Below are positions 59,126-64,000 of a DNA stretch of 64,000 nucleotides, piece after piece (within the stretch, counting starts at the first letter, position 1; every line of letters begins with the position of its first letter). The stretch is from Amphiduros pacificus (taxonomy: Eukaryota; Annelida; Polychaeta; Phyllodocida; Hesionidae), in contig OX439008.1 in NCBI GenBank assembly GCA_949316495.1, positions 3,706,501 to 3,770,500 of the forward strand, read 5' to 3'. The notes beneath the pieces are model-generated. The model worked only from the letters and a program-made list of their open reading frames with translations, was not told where the DNA came from and searched no databases. Made by a program: the position numbers and the translations under genes.

Positions 59126-61032
59126 CTTTATATACTGGACAGAGGGTAGGGCTGGGATACTATGGTACCTTGTATGCTGGACAGAGTGTAGGGCTGGGAT
59201 ACTATGGTACCTTGTATACTTGACAGAGTGTAGGGTTGGGATACTATGGTACCTTGTATACTGGACAGAGGGTAGGGCTGGGATACTTTGGTACCTTGTA
59301 TACTGGACAGAGTGTAGGGTTGGGATACTATGGTACCTTGTATACTGGACAGAGGGTAGGGCTGGGATACTATGGTACCTTGTATGCTGGACAGAGTGTA
59401 GGGCTGGGATACTATGGTACCTTGTATACTTGACAGAGTGTAGGGTTGGGATACTTTGGTACCTTGTATACTGGACAGAGTGTAGGGTTGGGATACTTTG
59501 GTACCTTGTATACTGGACAGAGTGTAGGGTTGGGATACTATGGTACCTTGTATGCTGGACAGAGTGTAGGGCTGGGATACTATGGTACCTTGTATACTGG
59601 ACAGAGTGTAGGGTTGGGATATTATGGTACCTTGTATACTGGACAGAGTGTAGGGTTGGGATACTATGGTACCTTGTATACTGGACAGAGGGTAGGGCTG
59701 GGATATTATGATACCTTGTATGCTGGACTGTGTAGGGCTGGGATACTATGGTACCTTGTATACTGGACAGAGTGTAGGGTTGGGATACTATGGTACCTTG
59801 TATACTGGACAGAGGGTAGGGCTGGGATATTATGATACCTTGTATGCTGGACTGTGTAGGGCTGGGATACTATGGTACCTTGTATACTGGACAGAGTGTA
59901 GGGCTGGGATACTATGATACCTTGTATACTGGACAGTGTAGGGCTGGGATACTATGGTACCTTGTATACTGGACAGTGTAGGGCTGGGATACTATGGTAC
60001 CTTGTATACTGGACAGTGTAGGGCTGGGATACTATGGTACCTTGTATACTGGACAGTGTAGGGCTGGGATACTATGGTACCTTGTATACTGGACAGAGTG
60101 TAGGGCTGGGATACTATGATACCTTGTATACTGGACAGAGTGTAGGGTTGGGATACTATGGTACCTTGTATACTGGACAGTGTAGGGCTGGGATACTATG
60201 GTACCTTGTATACTGGACAGAGTGTAGGGCTGGGATACTATGATACCTTGTATACTGGACAGAGTGTAGGGCTGGGATACTATCATGGTACCTTGTAAAC
60301 TAGAGAGAGTGTAGGGCTGGGATACTATGGTACCTTGTATGCTGGACAGTGTAGGGCTGGGATACTATGGTACCTTGTATACTGGACAGAGTGTAGGGCT
60401 GGGATACTATGATACCTTGTATACTGGACAGAGTGTAGGGCTGGGATACTATCATGGTACCTTGTAAACTAGAGAGAGTGTAGGGCTGGGATACTATGGT
60501 ACCTTGTATGCTGGACAGAGTGTAGGGCTGGGATACTATGGTACCTTGTATGCTGGACAGAGTGTAGGGCTGGGATACTATGGTACCTTGTATACTGGAC
60601 AGAGTGTAGGGCTGGGACACTATCATGGTACCTTGTAAACTGGAGAGAGTGTAGGGCTGGGATACTATGGTACCTTGTATGCTGGACAGAGTGTAGGGCT
60701 GGGATACTATGGTACCTTGTATGCTGGACAGAGTGTAGGGCTGGGATACTATGGTACCTTGTATACTGGACAGAGTGTAGGGCTGGGATACTATGGTACC
60801 TTGTATACTGGACAGAATGTAGGGCTGGGATACTATGGTACCTTGTATACTGGACAGAGTGTAGGGTTGGGATACTATGGTACCTTGTATACTGGACAGA
60901 GTGTAGGGCTGGGATACTATGGTACCTTGTATACTGGACAGAGTGTAGGGTTGGGATACTATGGTACCTTGTATACTGGACAGAGTGTAGGGCTGGGATA
61001 CTGGTTACTATATGATACCTTGTATACTGGAC
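59126..61032. repeat. 42-bp minisatellite, about 45 copies
   Basis: Unit CTGGACAGAGTGTAGGGCTG plus GGATACTATGGTACCTTGTATA. Variants lacking AGAG (38 bp) or with an ATC insertion cluster between 59700 and 60650. Being 14 codons long, it keeps frames open on both strands (TGQSVGLGYYGTLY on plus). On the minus strand each unit holds an ACAAG|GTACCATAG donor-like word. Confidence 0.95.
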
Positions 61033-62425
61033 ATGGCGGAGGGGCGTAACAATGAAGTTGTTCCCAAACGGCTTGGCCCCATCATCCGATTTCCTCCAAA
61101 ATTGGGCAACTCCCCAACTGCAATGACCCATCACATGCTGTCTTCACATCAAAACATCTGCCACAAATCTGACCACAACATTACCACTTTAATCTGAGAC
61201 ATCCTGTTATTCTCCAAGCCACGTAAAGGAAGGAAAAGTCATTCTTCAAATTGGCTTGAATGGACATATTCAGTTTTTAGCTCAACATATCTGATGATAT
61301 GATGCGCTTCCTGTCTACCGACTACTGATGCCAGATTTTTTTTTAAATTGGCGAGAATAAAGAATATTCAAGAAAAGATGTCCATATAACAAAACAAGAT
61401 GATATCATAATATAAAAGAGCTGTGCACGTATCAATGAAAACTTATAATATGCACATGTACCGGTAGTCAAGTTCTACAGATACTGAAATTATCTTGCGA
61501 TCTGAAAACATCAAAGAGGACTGCAGCAACCTACATGTAGGTAGGGCACTTTAACCTAGGGAGGGCACTTTTAATTAAATCATTCTGATGTAGCTGTTGT
61601 ATGACTTCATGCCACCAGAGTTGATAAGAAATATGATGGTTGTGCTGTGTGATCTTGTGCAGTCATTGTTATGTGTGACTGTATAGAAGTTTCCACTCGT
61701 TAGGTAAGCCATTAGTTAGTAGTCCTGTTAAAGCCATCTCACACCGCAATCTGAGGTTATTCCAATATTTATATATCCACCTTTAAACGTTTGTAAATAT
61801 GCATAAAATATCATAGCAACCACTGCAAGCAAACGCCTTGTAAAAGTTGCATTTTGTATTAGAAATCATTGAGATTCTGCCAATTCTCCATATCACACTA
61901 TCACCATTTGTGGATTTTTCAATCAGATCTCAGCATCTTCGACTCTAACAGTGACCAAATAAATCTTGCAATGGTAAAATATGTTATAAGAAATACTTAA
62001 CAATTATCGCTACAGTTATTGAAATATCTCTACTATAATTATGGGTATTACAATTTTGGTTACAAAACTTGTTTGTAATTCATCTCTTATTCCTAATGTT
62101 AAGTATTAAATTTTCAAGGTTAAGGTCAACATTTTAATTAGCCAAATAATGGTATCCTTATACTTCCATATAAATATTCTTAATAAGAAGGTAAGACATC
62201 TTAAAGTACATATAGATGACTACTCCATGCTGAGTAATGTTTAGTATTTTAACCATGTTCTCTCTGGCTGCTGTGCTACCTTGGTAATGAGTAATTAGTA
62301 CCTGAGCACCATTCATGTTCTTATATACATGTACATCTATTAGTGGACTACACGAGTATAATAATAAATGCTGTGGTACACAAGCCTAGTAAAGGTGTGT
62401 GTATGGTTATTACTAGCCCCAATAT
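61033..62425. other. No gene confirmed
   Basis: AT-rich. The first 90 bp are GC-richer and open on both strands, but show no ARMC3 similarity I can recognise. The missing upstream ARMC3 exons were not found here. Confidence 0.4.
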
Positions 62426-62429
62426 ATCA

Positions 62430-64000
62430 CCAGTTCTGACTTGTCCTGACATATCCCCAGATACTGGTCTGTCACTGGTCCTAACATATCCCCAGTCCTC
62501 AGCTGTCACTGGTCCTAACATATCCCCAGTCCTCGGCTGTCACTGGTCCTAACATATCCCCAGTCCTCAGCTGTCACTGGTCCTAACACATCCCCAGTCC
62601 TCAGCTGTCACTGGTCCTAACATATCCCCAGTCCTCGGCTGTCACTGGTCCTAACACATCCCCAGTCCTCAGCTGTCACTGGTCCTAGCATATCCCCAGA
62701 TACTGGTCTGTCACTGGTCCTAACACATCCCCGGTCCTCAGCTGTCACTGGTCCTAACATATCCCCGGTCCTCAGCTGTCACTGGTCCTAGCACATCCCC
62801 TGTCCTCAGCTGTCACTGGTCCTAACACATCCCCGGTCCTCAGCTGTCACTGGTCCTGACATATCCCCAGATACTGGTCTGTCACTGGTCCTAGCACATC
62901 CCCTGTCCTCAGCTGTCACTGGTCCTAACATATCCCCAGTCCTCAGCTGTCACTGGTCCTAACATATCCCCAGTCCTCAGCTGTCACTGGTTCTAACATA
63001 TCCCCAGTCCTCGGCTGTCACTGGTCCTAACATATCCCCAGTCCTCAGCTGTCACTGGTCCTAACATATCCCCAGTCCTCAGCTGTCACTGGTCCTAACA
63101 CATCCCCAGATACTGGTCTGTCACTGATCCTAACATATCCCCAGTCCTTGGCTGTCACTGGTCTTAACACATCCCCAGTCCTCAGCTGTCACTGGTCTTA
63201 ACATATCCCCAGTCCTCAGCTGTCACTGGTCCTAACACATCCCCAGTCCTCAGCTGTCACTGGTCCTAACATATCCCCAGTCCTTGGCTGTCACTGGTCT
63301 TAACACATCCCCAGTCCTCAGCTGTCACTGGTCTTAACATATCCCCAGTCCTCAGCTGTCACTGGTCCTAACATATCCCCGGTCCTCAGCTGTCACTGGT
63401 CCTAACACATCCCCAGTCCTCAGCTGTCACTGGTCCTAACACATCCCTAACACATCTCCAGTCCTCAGCTGTCACTGGTCCTAACATATCCCCAGTCCTC
63501 CGCTGTCACTGGTCCTAACATATCCCCAGTCATCCGCTGTCACTGGTCCTAACATATCCCCAGTCCTCAGCTGTCACAGGTCCTAACATATCCCCAGTCC
63601 TCAGCTGTCACTGTTCCTAACATATCCCCAGTCCTCAGCTGTCACTGGTCCTAACACATCCCTAACACATCTCCAGTCCTCAGCTGTCACTGGTCCTAAC
63701 ATATCCCCAGTCCTCCGCTGTCACTGGTCCTAACATATCCCCAGTCCTCAGCTGTCACTGTTCCTAACATATCCCCAGTCCTCGGCTGTCACTGGTCCTA
63801 ACATATCCCCAGTCCTCAGCTGTCACTGGTTCTAACATATCCCCTGTCCTCAGCTGTCACTGGTCCTAACATATCCCCAGTCCTCAGCTGTCACTGGTCC
63901 TAACATATCCCCAGTCCTCAGCTGTCACTGTTCCTAACATATCCCCAGTCCTCGGCTGTCACTGGTCCTAACATATCCCCAGTCCTCAGCTGTCACTGGT
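62430..64000. repeat. 34-bp minisatellite running off the right edge
   Basis: At least 45 units of CTAACATATCCCCAGTCCTC plus AGCTGTCACTGGTC. Variants include ACACATC, CTCGGCTG and a longer AGATACTGGTCTG form that recurs at intervals. Most units contain a CAGCTG palindrome. The array is cut by the window end, so its true length is unknown. Confidence 0.95.

Noticed and set aside
61013-61095. Possible ARMC3 exon (TTGCAG| ... ACAAG|GTATCA)
   Set aside because: Splice-like ends and phase fit, but the translation shows no ARM-repeat similarity, and the donor-like word is simply part of the adjacent 42-bp repeat.
59220-61134. Long ORFs on both strands with GLGYYGTLYTGQSV-type repeats
   Set aside because: 42-bp minisatellite open on both strands; no start context or flanking exon evidence.

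Overview
The window looks like an AT-rich animal nuclear genome, most likely a lophotrochozoan and plausibly a bivalve mollusc. The reasons are spliced genes with long introns, very dense minisatellites, several LINE and MITE families, and a secreted galactose-binding plus PAN/apple-like gene of a kind common in bivalves. There are no bacterial signals. All gene models below come from reading splice sites, phases and remembered family sequences; no RNA or database search was available.

Layout. 1-5.5 kb holds two related copies, on the minus strand, of an ORF family I do not recognise (possibly Rep-like). A short decayed Ty3/Gypsy-like gag remnant, a 3' LINE fragment with its ATT tail, and a 321-bp MITE follow. 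8.25-14.0 kb is a 5.8-kb giant palindrome: two inverted arms carry a ~177-bp satellite head to head, with a nested 371-bp Harbinger-like MITE. 14.5-16.2 kb is a complete four-exon gene for a 261-aa secreted protein, followed by a 51-bp minisatellite. 17-23.9 kb is mostly repeats. 23.9-30.8 kb (minus strand) is a complete seven-exon PAR bZIP transcription factor gene (HLF/TEF/DBP/Pdp1 family). A 5'-truncated LINE, a duplicated 20-bp minisatellite block and a Pearl/Helentron-like element lie at 31.4-37.35 kb. 37.4-58.5 kb (minus strand) carries the central ARM repeats through the C-terminus of ARMC3; its 5' exons lie beyond what I could find, probably past the right edge. A LINE with a 742-codon reverse-transcriptase ORF sits in one ARMC3 intron on the opposite strand. 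59-61 kb and 62.4-64 kb are further minisatellites, the last running off the window.

Main observation. In both intron-rich genes, exon edges repeatedly abut tandem arrays, and in several cases the repeat unit contains the neighbouring splice junction itself (exon edge plus donor or acceptor). Clear cases are PAR bZIP exon 2 donor and exon 3 acceptor, and the ARMC3 junctions near 38.9, 45.7, 52.9 and 56.8 kb. Further arrays lie directly beside junctions near 38.4, 45.8 and 52.8 kb. The result is rows of decoy-like splice sites next to the authentic ones. A second point is that PAR bZIP exons 4 and 5 look like duplicated, mutually exclusive cassettes: both are phase 1-1, and each ends in a PAR-like acidic Leu-rich Pro-Gly junction.
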